Below are positions 43,071 to 55,055 of a stretch of DNA of 64,000 nucleotides, piece after piece. Origin of the DNA: Arion vulgaris (lineage: Eukaryota; Mollusca; Gastropoda; Stylommatophora; Arionidae); assembly GCA_020796225.1 (NCBI GenBank), contig CM036755.1:13947317-14011316 (forward strand), read 5' to 3'. Position 1 is the stretch's first letter, and each line of letters starts with the position of its first letter. The notes under the pieces are model-generated. The model was not told the origin of the DNA and searched no databases. It saw nothing but the letters and a program-made list of their open reading frames with translations. The translations under genes and the position numbers were made by a program.

Positions 43071-43500
43071 ATCACACACTCTCTCTGTCTCTCCCCCTCT
43101 CTATGTTACTATACCCTCGTATAGAGTGTAATTGAAATGAAAAATTGAAAACCAAAAATCACATCAAATTGTAGGGACCAATAGGAATAGTACAGTATTT
43201 CCATCATTAATGCCTGAAGGTCTGAAAAGCTGGTGAGAAAAAAGCAGGCATTAAGTTAGTTGTTTCTAAAAATCTACACAGACGTGGTGGCAATTTATCG
43301 ATTAGCAATTATTATCGTCAGTACCTAGAAATTAGACAAGTGAGTAGCTACCAGACATGTCTCAACTAGGCTTAGTTTATTTATTGTCGCTAGAGAGTGT
43401 TCTAGGGTTAAGCTGAGTTGACATTTCACAATACATGAAAATGGAGAAGCTTATACAAAAAACAAACGTGACAGACAGACATTATGGGGTGTATAATTTC
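43070..43500. other. Unassigned interval
   Basis: No gene or repeat recognised. Confidence 0.4.
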
Positions 43501-43549
43501 AGTTACAGCCAGAAGAATATCATTAGTGTTACGAAAGAACATGTGAACA

Positions 43550-43650
43550 AGTAGTGAAACACGTACAAACAAAGTACTATAGTTTTACAAAATACATAAA
43601 CAGTGACGATAAACAGCAACGTTTCGACCAACAAGTAAATATATACAAGC
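43550..43650 (-). mobile_element. Penelope-like element 3' tail (copy 2)
   Basis: The reverse complement reads cttgttggtcgaaacgttgc, tgtttatcgtcactgtttat and ends gtttgtacgtgtttca, almost identical to 51320-51403. Confidence 0.8.
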
Positions 43651-43804
43651 TGGAAACGCCCGTGATCTGATTTCACAACGAGCTGGATGGACATACTGGA
43701 AATGTTTGTGTCATTCAGATCATTAGATGTCATAATTCAGGATTTTTCTACGTGTAGAAATCAGTTTTATTTTATCTAGTATATTCTTGACAGAATAGAG
43801 CTCA

Positions 43805-44010
43805 ATTATTTGATTTATAGTTTCTAACACAGATGGTGATCAATTGTTTGATAATTCTGTGATTTCTGACACAGATGGGTATAAATTGTTTGATAATTCT
43901 GTGATTTCTAACACAGATGGTGATCAATTGTTTGATAATTATGTGATTTCTAACACAGATGGTGATCCAATAGTTTGATAATTCTGTGATTTCTAACACA
44001 GATGGTAGTA
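43805..44010. repeat. ~42-bp minisatellite, 5 copies
   Basis: Units of tgatttctaacacagatggt and gatcaattgtttgataattc. Confidence 0.9.
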
Positions 44011-44154
44011 CGTTTTTTTTAAATTTTGTATTTTTTAGATTAAAATTAGTTTTACCTTGTGTTCTGTATAAGTATCAACAGTTTTGTTATATATAAATGT
44101 CATCATATTTAAAGACATCAGTTAAATTTGAGATTTAGCGACAGGAAAGCAATA

Positions 44155-44478
44155 GAATATAATTAGTGACAGGCAATCGTACAGTAAATGAAATGCTTTC
44201 TTTGCAACAATGAATTAGTGACAGGCAATCGTACAGTAAATGAAATGCTTACTTTGCAACAATGAATTAGTGACAGGCAATCGTACAGAAAATGAAATGC
44301 TTACTTTGCAACAATGAATTAGTGACAGGCAATCGTACAGTAAATGAAATGCTTACTTTGCAACAATGAATTAGTGACAGGCAATCGTACAGTAAATGAA
44401 ATGCTTACTTTGCAACAATGAATTAGTGACAGGCAATCGTACAGTAAATGAAATGCTTACTTTGCAACAATGAATTCT
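44155..44478. repeat. 52-bp minisatellite, 6 copies
   Basis: Units of attagtgacaggcaatcgta, cagtaaatgaaatgcttact and ttgcaacaatga; near-identical. Confidence 0.95.
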
Positions 44479-44599
44479 TTTACTAATACGAGTAAAAGGG
44501 TTGCTTAGTCTTACACAAATCAAATACTAACTTGAATGCGAATACTGACCAAAAAATGAACAGACAAGAAGAAATCTCGAGACAAAGAAGATGTGGTTT

Positions 44600-45367
44600 A
44601 ATATAAGAATGTCATGGACTAAATGGACAAATGTAGCTGTGGTAGAATATATCAATAAAAAAGCAACATTCTTACAAACATTTGAAACTAGATGTCTTCG
44701 AAAAATAATGAACATAAAATGGAACGAACTCAAGAGAGATGATGAAGTCAAAGAAATGGCTGGTCAACCACTAGTGACAACTGTTATAAGAGAGAGAAGA
44801 TGGAGATGTGTTGGACACACCTTGAGAAGAAATGGCTGGTCAACCACTAGTGACAACTGTTATAAGAAAGAGAAGATGGAGATGTGTTGGACACACCTTG
44901 AGAAGAAATGTCTTGTCAACCACTAGTGACAACTGTTATAAGAAAGAGAAGATGGAGATGTGTTGGACACACCTTGAGAAGAAATGTCTTGTCAACCACT
45001 AGTGACAACTGTTATAAGAAAGAGAAGATAGAGATATGTTGGACACACCTTGAGAAGAAATGGCTGGTCAACCACTGGCGACAACTGTTATAAGAAAGAG
45101 AAGATGGAGATGTGTTGGACACACCTTGAGAAGAAATGTTCAAAGAATACCAAAAAGCAGGCATTGAAGTGGAATGCAGAGAGTTTAAGAAAGAGAGGAC
45201 GACCTAAGGAGACTTTGAACGAACTTTGCTGAGAAAGGCAAGAAATATCGGTCTCATTTCCATGGAGGAGAATGAGCGAGTTGCCCCGGATATAGCAGTA
45301 CGGATAAATTGCTTGCAGGCCCTATGTAACGTAAAACGGTACGAGAGGAATTATTATTATTATTATT
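44600..45367 (+). mobile_element. LINE tail, family F (copy 1), internally amplified
   Basis: The plus frame begins VAVVEYINKKATFLQTFETR and CLRKIMNIKWNELKRDDEVK, then the GQPLVTTVIRERRWRCVGHT segment, which is repeated. After the repeats come QALKWNAESLRKRGRPKETL and NCLQALCNV, then a (tta)n tail at 45351-45367. Copy 2 at 55060 has the same order without repetition. No intact protein. Confidence 0.85.
44763..45142 (+). repeat. 76-bp minisatellite made from LINE F coding sequence
   Basis: Five 76-bp units starting gtcaaccactagtgacaact, at 44763, 44839, 44915, 44991 and 45067. They differ by ggctg/tcttg and a few bases. Because 76 is not a multiple of three, each successive unit is read in a new frame, which destroys the protein. 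Confidence 0.95.
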
Positions 45368-45369
45368 GT

Positions 45370-46015
45370 TACAAAAACATGCAGAAAACACTCAACTTTT
45401 TGTTTGTCGTGTACTGCGTAGACAATGGTAAGTATACATAATAAAAACAGAAACTATCATAGAAATATTGATATAGGAGAACAAAGAGAAAATATTGTTA
45501 GAGTTTGATAACATGGCATGGATTAAAACAAATAATTGATTCGACAGCAAAAGTTAAGGACATAGAGTTGTTTAGATTCATGATCTCAAACGCCAGCAGA
45601 CACTGAACTTGAGAATAATGCAAATGATTTAAGTAATTACAGATTTGTCGTAATTCAATTTCACTTAACGCTTTTACTTATTGATGTATCTGGTACTAAC
45701 GACAACATTAAACACATTATTCCTAGCATATATTACTAACAACAACTACGGAAATTAATTAAACTATTGACATGAAAGAATCACTACAGACAGAATCTAC
45801 GTGATTATTTCCTACAACTAATGTGTAAGTTGACTATAATAAAAATGATGTACACTTTCAACACAACATGAATATTTCAACAACTATTTCAGCCCTGTAT
45901 TATATCGTCATATAGAATTATATAGTCACAATTAATATTACTCGTCTTTATAATCTAGTATCATCATATAGAGAGGATATAAGAAGCATGCCCAATGCCA
46001 CCTTCTATAGTGGTC
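45370..46015. other. Unassigned AT-rich interval
   Basis: No gene or array recognised. Confidence 0.4.
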
Positions 46016-46205
46016 TCCTACTACCCTTCGTGTCTTTTTATGTCTTTTTTGTATCAACGGCTATTTTTCTTTGATTTTGAGATCTTTCTGAACATATCTA
46101 TTCTGTTCGCAGTCCATGATATACGGAGGGCTTGTCTGTAACACTTAAGTTCAAAAGCACATATATGTTTTCCTCTGACTTGTTAAATGTTCATGCTTCA
46201 CATCC
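46015..46205 (-). mobile_element. LINE fragment (RT C-terminal region)
   Basis: The minus strand shows pieces such as QTSPPYIMDCEQNRYVQKDL that in neighbouring frames fit the RIxWxxxxxDxxRK landmark. Very short and broken; it sits 3' of LINE H in the same orientation. Confidence 0.4.
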
Positions 46206-46212
46206 ATACGCC

Positions 46213-47155
46213 TTTTCTAATTCTTCTTCTTCTTCTTTTGTCAGCACACTGTTATCGGGTTGTTAACCCAGTGTCGTGGTTTTATGTATTTGTCTTGCGC
46301 TGCTCTGGTGACTTGTGTGATGGTTTTCTTAGTCCCTGGCAGAATTCAACTACGTTATCTATCCACCTTTTCCTCGGTCTTCCTCTCGCCTTCCTTCCTG
46401 ATATTCTGTTTTGGAATGTTTTATAGGCAGTTTGGTCTGTTGACATTTTTACTAAGTGGCCCAACCACTTCATTCTATGTTTTCTTATATAATTCAAGCA
46501 CGGTCTTGTTCCAACCTTTCTCTGATGCTGGTATTCTTTACTCTGTCGATTCTTGTGTTGTTGGTGACTTTGCGGAGACATCTAATTTCGCATGTTGCTA
46601 TTTTATGTGTATGTTTTTTATTCATTGTCCATGTTTGGCATTGGTAACATAGAGTGAGTATGAAGATGCTGTTGATCAATTGTTGTTTAGCTGTCAGTGA
46701 GATGTCTGGATGTCTAAGTAGTGGCACTAGTTGGTAGGTTATTGCATTTGCTTTCTGGACTCTAGTTTCTACCTCTCTGTCGAGTCTTCCATCCTCTGTA
46801 AATATGCTTCCTAGGTACTTGAATTCCTGTACTTGCTCTATTGTATTGCCATTGATGTTGATGTTTAGTGTATTAGGTTTCCTTCCTATACTCATTACCT
46901 CAGTGTTGGCTATGTTTATGTTCATGTCATATTTGTTACAGTTATAATATAAGGTGTCGATATGCTGTTGTAGCTCTTGTTCTTGTTGGTAAATCAAACA
47001 TTGGTCGTCTGCAAATAACAATTCATTAATTGTTTCCGTTTGTAATTTTGACTCGTGAGTAATTTTATCCATGTATGTTATAAAAAGTAGAGGTGAGAGA
47101 ACACACCCCTGTCTGACGCATGATGTAATAGGGAACCAGTATGTCATTCCCGCTG
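46213..47155 (-). mobile_element. LINE H, minus, 5'-truncated
   Basis: The minus frame 46494-47147 gives TSCVRQGCVLSPLLFITYMD, INELLFADDQCLIYQQEQEL (RT catalytic box intact), FKYLGSIFTEDGRLDREV, and thumb CYQCQTWTMNKKHTHK. The frame then shifts to MKWLGHLVKM, KARGRPRKRWIDNV and SPEQRKTNT, ending in a gaagaagaaga tail at 46213. It is the same family as the nested LINE B. Its 5' end abuts the first unit of the 55-bp array. Confidence 0.85.
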
Positions 47156-49759
47156 TTGTTCTTACTGAGCTTTGACTTTCTTTGTATAAGTGACATAATG
47201 TTACCTAATAATGTTCTTAATGAGCTTTGACTTTCTTTGTATAAGGGACATAATGTTACCTAATAATGTTCTTACTGAGCTTTGACTTTCTTTGTATAAG
47301 TGACATAATGTTACCTAATAATATTCTTAATGAGCTTTGACTTTCTTTGTATAAGTGACATAATGTTGCCTAATAATGTTCTTACTGAGCTTTGACTTTC
47401 TTTGTATAAGTGACATAATGTTACCTAATAATATTCTTACTGAGCTTTGACTTTCTTTGTATAAGTGACATAATGTTACCTAATAATATTCTTAATGAGC
47501 TTTGACTTTCTTTGTATAAGTGACATAATGTTACCTAATAATGTTCTTACTGAGCTTTGACTTTTATTGTATAAGGGACATAATGTTACCTAATAATGTT
47601 CTACTGAGCTTTGACTTTCATTGTATAAGTGACATAATGTTACCTAATAATGTTCTTACTGAGCTTTGACTTTCATTGTATAAGGGACATAATGTTACCT
47701 AATAATGTTCTACTGAGCTTTGACTTTCATTGTATAAGTGACATAATGTTACCTAATAATGTTCTACTGAGCTTTGACTTTCATTGTATAAGTGACATAA
47801 TGTTACCTAATAATGTTCTACTGAGCTTTGACTTTCATTGTATAAGGGACATAATGTTACCTAATAATGTTCTTACTGAGCTTTGACTTTCTTTGTATAA
47901 GTGACATAATGTTACCTAATAATGTTCTTACTGAGCTTTGACTTTCTTTGTATAAGTGACATAATGTTACCTAATAATGTTCTTACTGAGCTTTGACTTT
48001 CTTTGTATAAGTGACATAATGTTACCTAATAATGTTCTTACTGAGCTTTGACTTTCTTTGTATAAGTGACATAATGTTACCTAATAATATTCTTACTGAG
48101 CTTTGACTTTCTTTGTATAAGTGACATAATGTTACCTAATAATATTCTTAATGAGCTTTGACTTTCTTTGTATAAGTGACATAATGTTACCTAATAATGT
48201 TCTTACTGAGCTTTGACTTTCTTTGTATAAGTGACATAATGTTACCTAATAATATTCTTAATGAGCTTTGACTTTCTTTGTATAAGTGACATAATGTTAC
48301 CTAATAATGTTCTTACTGAGCTTTGACTTTCTTTGTATAAGGGACATAATGTTACCTAATAATATTCTTACTGAGCTTTGACTTTCTTTGTATAAGGGAC
48401 ATAATGTTACCTAATAATATTCTTACTGAGCTTTGACTTTCATTGTATAAGGGACATAATGTTACCTAATAATGTTCTACTGAGCTTTGACTTTCATTGT
48501 ATAAGTGACATAATGTTACCTAATAATGTTCTACTGAGCTTTGACTTTCATTGTATAAGTGACATAATGTTACCTAATAATATTCTTAATGAGCTTTGAC
48601 TTTCTTTGTATAAGTGACATAATGTTACCTAATAATGTTCTACTGAGCTTTGACTTTCTTTGTATAAGTGACATAATGTTACCTAATAATGTTCTTAATG
48701 AGCTTTGACTTTCTTTGTATAAGGGACATAATGTTACCTAATAATGTTCTTACTGAGCTTTGACTTTCTTTGTATAAGGGACATAATGTTACCTAATAAT
48801 ATTCTTACTGAGCTTTGACTTTCTTTGTATAAGGGACATAATGTTACCTAATAATATTCTTACTGAGCTTTGACTTTCATTGTATAAGGGACATAATGTT
48901 ACCTAATAATGTTCTACTGAGCTTTGACTTTCATTGTATAAGTGACATAATGTTACCTAATAATGTTCTTACTGAACTTTGACTTTCATTGTATAAGTGA
49001 CATAATGTTGGCTAATAATGTTCTTACTGAGCTTTGACTTTTATTGTATAAGGGACATAATGTTACCTAATAATATTCTTAATGAGCTTTGACTTTCTTT
49101 GTATAAGGGACATAATGTTACCTAATAATGTTCTTACTGAGCTTTGACTTTCATTGTATAAGTGACATAATGTTACCTAATAATGTTCTTACTGAGCTTT
49201 GACTTTCATTGTATAAGGGACATAATGTTACCTAATAATGTTCTTACTGAGCTTTGACTTTCATTGTATAAGGGACATAATGTTACCTAATAATGTTCTA
49301 CTGAGCTTTGACTTTCATTGTATAAGTGACATAATGTTGGCTAATAATGTTCTTACTGAGCTTTGACTTTTATTGTATAAGGGACATAATGTTACCTAAT
49401 AATATTCTTAATGAGCTTTGACTTTCTTTGTATAAGGGACATAATGTTACCTAATAATGTTCTTACTGAGCTTTGACTTTCTTTGTATAAGTGACATAAT
49501 GTTGCCTAATAATGTTCTTACTGAGCTTTGACTTTTATTGTATAAGGGACATAATGTTACCTAATAATGTTCTTACTGAGCTTTGACTTTCTTTGTATAA
49601 GTGACATAATGTTGGCTAATAATGTTCTTACTGAGCTTTGACTTTTATTGTATAAGGGACATAATGTTACCTAATAATGTTCTTACTGAGCTTTGACTTT
49701 CTTTGTATAAGTGACATAATGTTGCCTAATAATGTTCTTACTAAGCTTTGACTTTCATT
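47156..49759. repeat. 55-bp minisatellite, part 1 (~47 copies)
   Basis: Units of gttcttactgagctttgact, ttctttgtataagtgacata and atgttacctaataat. Variants (actg/aatg, cttt/catt/tatt, agtg/aggg, acct/gcct/ggct) occur in recurring short blocks, as expected from unequal exchange of multi-unit segments. The array continues at 51404-51531 and 53723-54172. Confidence 0.95.
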
Positions 49760-51085
49760 CCGACGGACTTCAAGATCTCCAGTTCTTTCTCGACAGGAGA
49801 ACTAACCCACTTGTCTCCACCTCGGCTCTCCTTCGTCTTGCAGAACTAGTTCTAACTCTCAACTCCTTTCAGTTCAATGACCAGTTCTTTGAGCAGATCA
49901 GTGGGGTCGCCATGGGTACTAAAATGGGACCCAGTTATGCTTGTCTATTCATGGGTCATCTTGAGCACCTAGTATGGAATTCCTATGATGGCCCTCTTCC
50001 GTCTGTGTATCATAGATACATTGATGATTGTATTGGCATTACCGATATGCCTGAAGCCGATTTGTCACGCTTCATTAATTTCATTAATGTCTTCAATCCG
50101 GCTATTCGGTTTACATCTCACATCTCTACCTCTTGTGTCAACTTTTCTTGACATCACTATCACTATCAGCCTATCCACCATCACTACATCAGTCTACTAT
50201 AAGCCTACTGATGCACATAGTTTTCTTCTTTATACCTCTTCCCATTCCCAGGCTTGTCGTGACTCTTTACCATTCTCTCAACTCTTGCGCCTTCGTCGCC
50301 TCTGTAGCGAGGACGACGATTTTCTCGATAAAGCTCACGAGATGCTGGATTTCTTTCGTAAGCGCTTATACCCGGATAAGGTGCTTGCTTCTGCTATGCG
50401 GCGTGTTCAGCAAATTTCTCGCCAGGAGGCTCTCTCTAACCAGCATAGAACTTCCAATTCTGACAGGGTGAAACTTGTCTTAACTTTCCACCCTCATAGT
50501 TCCCTTGTGAAGAAAGTCTTATTCCGTCATCTCTCCATTCTTCAGTCGGATCCTGAGACACGTTCAATCTTCCAACACTATCCTTTGGTGGCGTACAGAC
50601 GGGACAGAAGCCTTAGGGATATGTTGGTTCACAGTCGCCTCAAGCCTAATATCCATAGTCATTTTGGCACCATCCAGTGTGGCCGTCGGCGCTGCAACAC
50701 TTGTGCTTATGTAATACAGACCCGCACGGTGTCTTTTCCTAAAGCCACGTTCGTTGTTGAAGACAGTTTCACGTGCGAGTCCCGTAATATTATCTATGCC
50801 ATTATCTGCAAGCGGTGCAACAAGTCCTATATTGGGGAAACCGGCAGGAGACTCAGTGACCGATTCGCCCAAAATTTGCGCGATATACGCCAATGCTCTG
50901 TGACCCCTGTAGCTACCCATTTCAATGATACTGGTCATTCAGGAGCTTGTGATGTCCAGGTCACAGCCATCCGATCATGTTCCTCTGATGATCGTAGTAG
51001 ATTTGCTCTGGAGAATCGGTTGATTTCTTTGTATGGTACCTTGCGACCACGCGGCCTCAACGTATTACATTCTTATGCTTCTTAG
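49760..51085 (+). pseudogene. Penelope-like RT-GIY-YIG protein, one frameshift
   Basis: The first frame ends at about 50151 and contains FNDQFFEQISGVAMGTKMGP, ACLFMGHLE and the catalytic YHRYIDDC. The second, from about 50110 to 51085, contains TFLDITITI, TSVYYKPTDAHSFLLY, an EMLDFFRKRLYPDKVL region, the Cys-rich linker CGRRRCNTCAYV, and the GIY-YIG nuclease RNIIYAIICKRCNKSYIGET followed by GRRLSDRF. A one-base change in a T-rich run near 50145 separates them. The ATG in array sequence at 49732 creates a chimeric start that is not the true one. Confidence 0.9.
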
Positions 51086-51307
51086 TACTTTCTCTTCCCA
51101 TGCTTTGTAATCTATATGGGTTTATGTTGCATGTATTCAAGTTATATATTTACTAGATGTTTCATTGTCTCTTTTCCGTTCTATTCCTGTTTTTGTGTTA
51201 CATTTATTTAGTTATTCGTTTTTATTCCAGATTTTCCTTAGATACGTTTGTATTTGGTCGTCCATTTGTGTTTCATTTTAATTTGTCACTCCTGTTTGTT
51301 CGTTTGC

Positions 51308-51349
51308 TTGATAAAGGCCTTGTTGGTCGAAACGTTGCTGTTTATCGTC
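51308..51349 (+). ncRNA. Degenerate hammerhead-ribozyme-like motif in the Penelope 3' UTR
   Basis: Layout: ttgataa (for the canonical cugauga), a stem-II hairpin aggcc-ttgtt-ggtc, gaaa, then acg pairing with cgt, then c at the expected cleavage site. Penelope-like elements are known to carry hammerheads. The essential G in the core is A here and no stem I is evident, so activity is doubtful. Confidence 0.35.
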
Positions 51350-51403
51350 ACTGTTTATGTATTTTGTAAAACTATAGTACTTTGTTTGTACGTGTTTCAT
51401 TGT

Positions 51404-51529
51404 ATCAGGGACATAATGTTACCTAATAATGTTCTTACTGAGCTTTGACTTTCTTTGTATAAGTGACATAATATTGCCTAATAATGTTCTTACTGAGCTT
51501 TGACTTTCTTTGTATAAGTGACATAATGT
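51404..51529. repeat. 55-bp minisatellite, part 2 (~2.3 copies)
   Basis: Array segment between the Penelope-like element and the Tc1/mariner-type element. Confidence 0.95.
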
Positions 51530-51531
51530 TA

Positions 51532-53720
51532 TAGTCTGTCCATTAATTCGTGAGCACGCTTGAAATTGATTTTCTCGAAAACTACCTGTTGGATCTCAGT
51601 GATTTTTGCATGCAGCCTTAGAATATCCATGACGCTAAAATAAAGCTAACCAGTAGTTCATAGATGCTACGGATTTTGCACATTGGCGAATTCCTTTGAT
51701 CTTTTACGACAATTGCAAATACGGGGGCTCAAATTTTAGATTTTACAGTAATCCTAGAATTTGTCCATGTCAATTCTATTCATAGGTGTATCTCCATATT
51801 AACTTGATAGGTCAAGTAATTAAGTGTGTTGCCCTTTATATGCAATCGTGAACTTGGATACAATATGCAACAGTTAGTCCTCCCTTCGGTCACCATTAGA
51901 CCCCAGGGTGTGTTAACTTCACCACAAATTGTATGATGGTAGACGCATTTGGATATGGAAATGTATACGTTGCTATTTCTCAGTCTGTAATCAAAATATG
52001 ATTTGTATCATCCCGAATCTGACGATTCCATGAGGTTTATAATTGTTACTGGCTGGACAAATTGTAATCCATCTCGGTGCCAGTACTCGTCTTCCTCTCG
52101 GAGCACATGTTCAACACACTTCTTCCAGAACTGCATGTCTATCATTGAGAGGGACTCAAGTGTCAGAACTTCAACATCACACATTTTAAACGTCCTGTTC
52201 TGTTCGGCAACTTGCCCTTTTACTTTAGCCCAGACAAGCTCTATCGGATTGAGGTGAGCATGATATGGAGGTAGTCGCAAAGACGTGTGGCCGTATTCCG
52301 CAATGATTTTGTCAATATGAAACACCTTTGTCTTATTTGTCATCCTCACCAGGTGCAACAACTCGGGTTTCAAATATGTATCATCGAAGCTGACATTTTC
52401 CTTAGCAAGCCAAGTCCTAATTTGATCTTTTGTATTTGATGCAGTTGGTACTTTGTCTTCCGCTGATACTGCGTTGTGATAGGATGCATTATCCATTACC
52501 AAGCATGATGGTCTGTTTAGAATTGGAAGTAGATCTTTCTCCATCCAGTGCCTGAAAATATGTCCATTCATTTCTGTGTGGTAGTCCCTACCGTCGGTAC
52601 TTTTTGATTGGAAAATAAGTCCAGCGTCATGGACAAGACCTTCTTCACTGCTTCCTACATGTGTTAGTATAATACGCTGGCCTTTGCTGCTTGGTATTTT
52701 TCTTTTCTGTTCACCGTCTACTGATTGCCATTCTTTAGCATTGGTGTGGTGAGCATTGACCCAGGATTCGTCCAAATATACAATATCATAGCCTTGCCTC
52801 CGCCGCTCACGGATCTGCCTCAGGTATTTACTTCGGGCAGCAATTAAATGTGTCTTTTCACAAATAATATTCCTGCCGTCTATAGTTTTTCTGAAGGTGA
52901 AGCCGGCGGCTCTTACAATTTTCCATAGAGTACTTTTAGAAATGTCTATGCTGTAATCTGATTGCAGTTTTAATTTCAGTTTCCTGAGAGTAACAAGTTG
53001 ATTTGTCGCAAACATTTTCAAGAGCTCCGTCTTATGACATCTATGTCAAAGTCGTCAATTGTTCTTTTCCTTCCTTGCTTGACATTAGTGCACTTTGTGT
53101 CCTGTTTAATCCATCGGGAAAAGGATTCTCTATTCAGACCAAGCGCCAGTTGCGTTCGTTTCTCAGGGTTATGAATATCGCAATATAGATGACCTCTCTT
53201 AGATTCCCTACGGAAGTGTTGGTATAGTAAAACTGTAACCTTCTGCATTATTATAAATGTGCACTTCAGACTCATTATGAATGTGATATCAATGTCAGTT
53301 TGATAAGCCAACAAATATGATACAATAGCTTCATACAAATAGCGAGATACACCTATAACTATACAACGGTATCCCAATTATAACGTCATATGCTTTCCGC
53401 TTTCAAAGTCGACTGGGTTAGGTGCACGGGGATTCGTGAAATTGTTGTTTACTCACGATATTTCAATGTTACCATAATGTATTTTTAGAACAACGCGTCT
53501 GTGTACCGTAGATCTGTTACTATTGTGTACAATCCGGTGAGGTTGATTTTAATATAACCTGAAGAAGAAATATTTCAAACTACATCAAATTTTCTTGGAA
53601 AAAAATATTACTCTAGCGTCGTGGATATTCTAAGGCTGCTTGCAAAAAATCACTGAGATCCAACAAGTAGTTTTCGAGAAAATAAATTTCAAACGTGCTC
53701 ACGAATTAATGGACAGACTA
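51532..53720 (-). mobile_element. Tc1/mariner-type DNA transposon with ~106-bp TIRs
   Basis: The ends read tagtctgtccattaattcgt on both strands and match over about 106 bases with only a few differences (51532-51637 and 53615-53720). TA dinucleotides flank it (51530-51531, 53721-53722), and removing it with one TA restores the array unit gttacct. About 2.19 kb, with one transposase on the minus strand. High TIR identity indicates a young insertion. Confidence 0.95.
52008..53300 (-). pseudogene. IS630/Tc1/mariner transposase, DD~83E type, one frameshift
   Basis: The main frame (52008-53021, 337 codons) has the DDE core: Asp84 in VYLDESWVNA, Asp177 in CLVMDNASYHN and Glu261 in LPPYHAHLNPIELVWAKVK. 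That leaves about 83 residues between the second and third acids, far more than the usual 34-41, and close to the group called DD82E or Sailor. The upstream frame (from about 53300 down to 53018) supplies the N-terminal DNA-binding part (ALGLNRESFSRWIKQDTKC; GRKRTIDDFDIDVIRR). The two join through a single-base frame change at about 53020. Otherwise intact. Confidence 0.9.
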
Positions 53721-53722
53721 TA

Positions 53723-54172
53723 CCTAATAATGTTCTTACTGAGCTTTAACTTTGATTGTATAAGGGACATAATGTTACCTAATAATGTTCTTACTTAGCT
53801 TTGACTTTCTTTGTATAAGTGACATAATGTTGCCTAATAATGTTCTTACTGAGCTTTGACTTTTATTGTATAAGGGACATAATGTTACCTAATAATGTTC
53901 TTACTGTGCTTTGACTTTCTTTGTATAAGTGACATAATGTTGGCTAATAATGTTCTTACTGAGCTTTGACTTTCTTTGTATAAGTGACATAATGTTGGCT
54001 AATAATGTTCTTACTGAGCTTTGACTTTCATTGTATAAGGGACATAATGTTGCCTAATAATGTTCTTACTGAGCTTTGACTTTCATTGTATAAGGGACAT
54101 AATGTTACCTAATAATGTTCTTACTTAGCTTTGACTTTCATTGTATAAGGGACATAATGTTGCCTAATAATT
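53723..54172. repeat. 55-bp minisatellite, part 3 (~8 copies)
   Basis: Resumes as cctaataatgttcttactga and ends at about 54172 in a partial unit followed by unique DNA. Most units are the ggct/gcct-bearing variants found at the end of part 1. Confidence 0.95.
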
Positions 54173-54174
54173 GT

Positions 54175-55055
54175 CCTTGTCTAATTAATAAATAATAAAT
54201 ATACATTTCTGTAGCTTTGTCAGAAATTAGGAAATGAAATGCACGCTACTTGACATTTCTAACCCTAGTGTGCAGGAGGCAGTAAAGCTAATTTCTTTCC
54301 TCGCGTGAGAAATACAAACCTATTGTGTCGGTTTGGATAAACGAAATGTCACTAGAGAACGCTTATGCATTACGCTAATCCGCCCCACCCCACATCTTTT
54401 CTTAATACAGATACAAAGTAAATAGTATGTTACGTCTATGATATTATTTAATACATTTATGAAATAATTGACTTGACAACACAACTTCGTCTACGACTTA
54501 CGCTCGTGTACAATATAAATTGTATGTTCTTTAATATTCTAGAGAAATAAATCTAAGAGACATTTGTCTTCGCATGATAAATAAACGGGGTAAACCAAAT
54601 CTAGTCATCACAAATGACTGACTCATTGCGGATGACAGAATCACTGATTTGCCGTGATTGTCTGTATTAAGCCTACCATTGTTCGCAAAATCGTATTTTT
54701 TTTAATCCTATGGCATTTGATGTGCACTGTTCATAATTCTTCCATAGCACAAACTTTAACACACGTTGAGAATGCAAACTACACTTGTCTCATTTATTTT
54801 GATATGCAAACAAATTATGATCCGACTTTATAAATTCCATATGTTCACAAATGGTGTTACTTTTTCACATTACTGCTACGCATGATCAATGACCTAGTAT
54901 AATCGCTGATTGAACACGTTATGAAATCTAAACATGTACAAATAATTTAATTAACTCATAACTCTGCCAATGCCGGTTCCAAGCCCGGATGAAAAGGAGG
55001 AGGACTTGTGCGCGATGTCAGCTACCTCATCACAAGAAATTGAAGTAGCTACAGA
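54175..55055. other. Unassigned interval
   Basis: AT-rich with no gene. A GC-richer patch at about 54970-55020 (gccggttccaagcccggatg) precedes LINE F copy 2 and might belong to that element. Confidence 0.4.

Larger units (their letters stand above)
49760..51403 (+). mobile_element. Penelope-like retroelement, 5'-truncated, inside the 55-bp array
   Basis: Array sequence stops at ctttcatt and resumes after ...gtacgtgtttcatt, so tttcatt may be a short target duplication. The element includes RT, a GIY-YIG endonuclease C-terminal to it (the classical Penelope order) and a 3' UTR of about 320 bp, found twice more in the window as isolated tails (30533, 43550). The 5' third, including the N-terminal part and any terminal repeat, is missing. 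Confidence 0.9.

Noticed and set aside
49732..49760. ATG in the 55-bp array as start of the Penelope protein
   Set aside because: The array part is unrelated; the element is 5'-truncated and merely in frame.
54970..55020. Hairpin-like gccggttccaagcccgg patch as a ribozyme or riboswitch
   Set aside because: Too little structure visible; more likely part of the neighbouring LINE.
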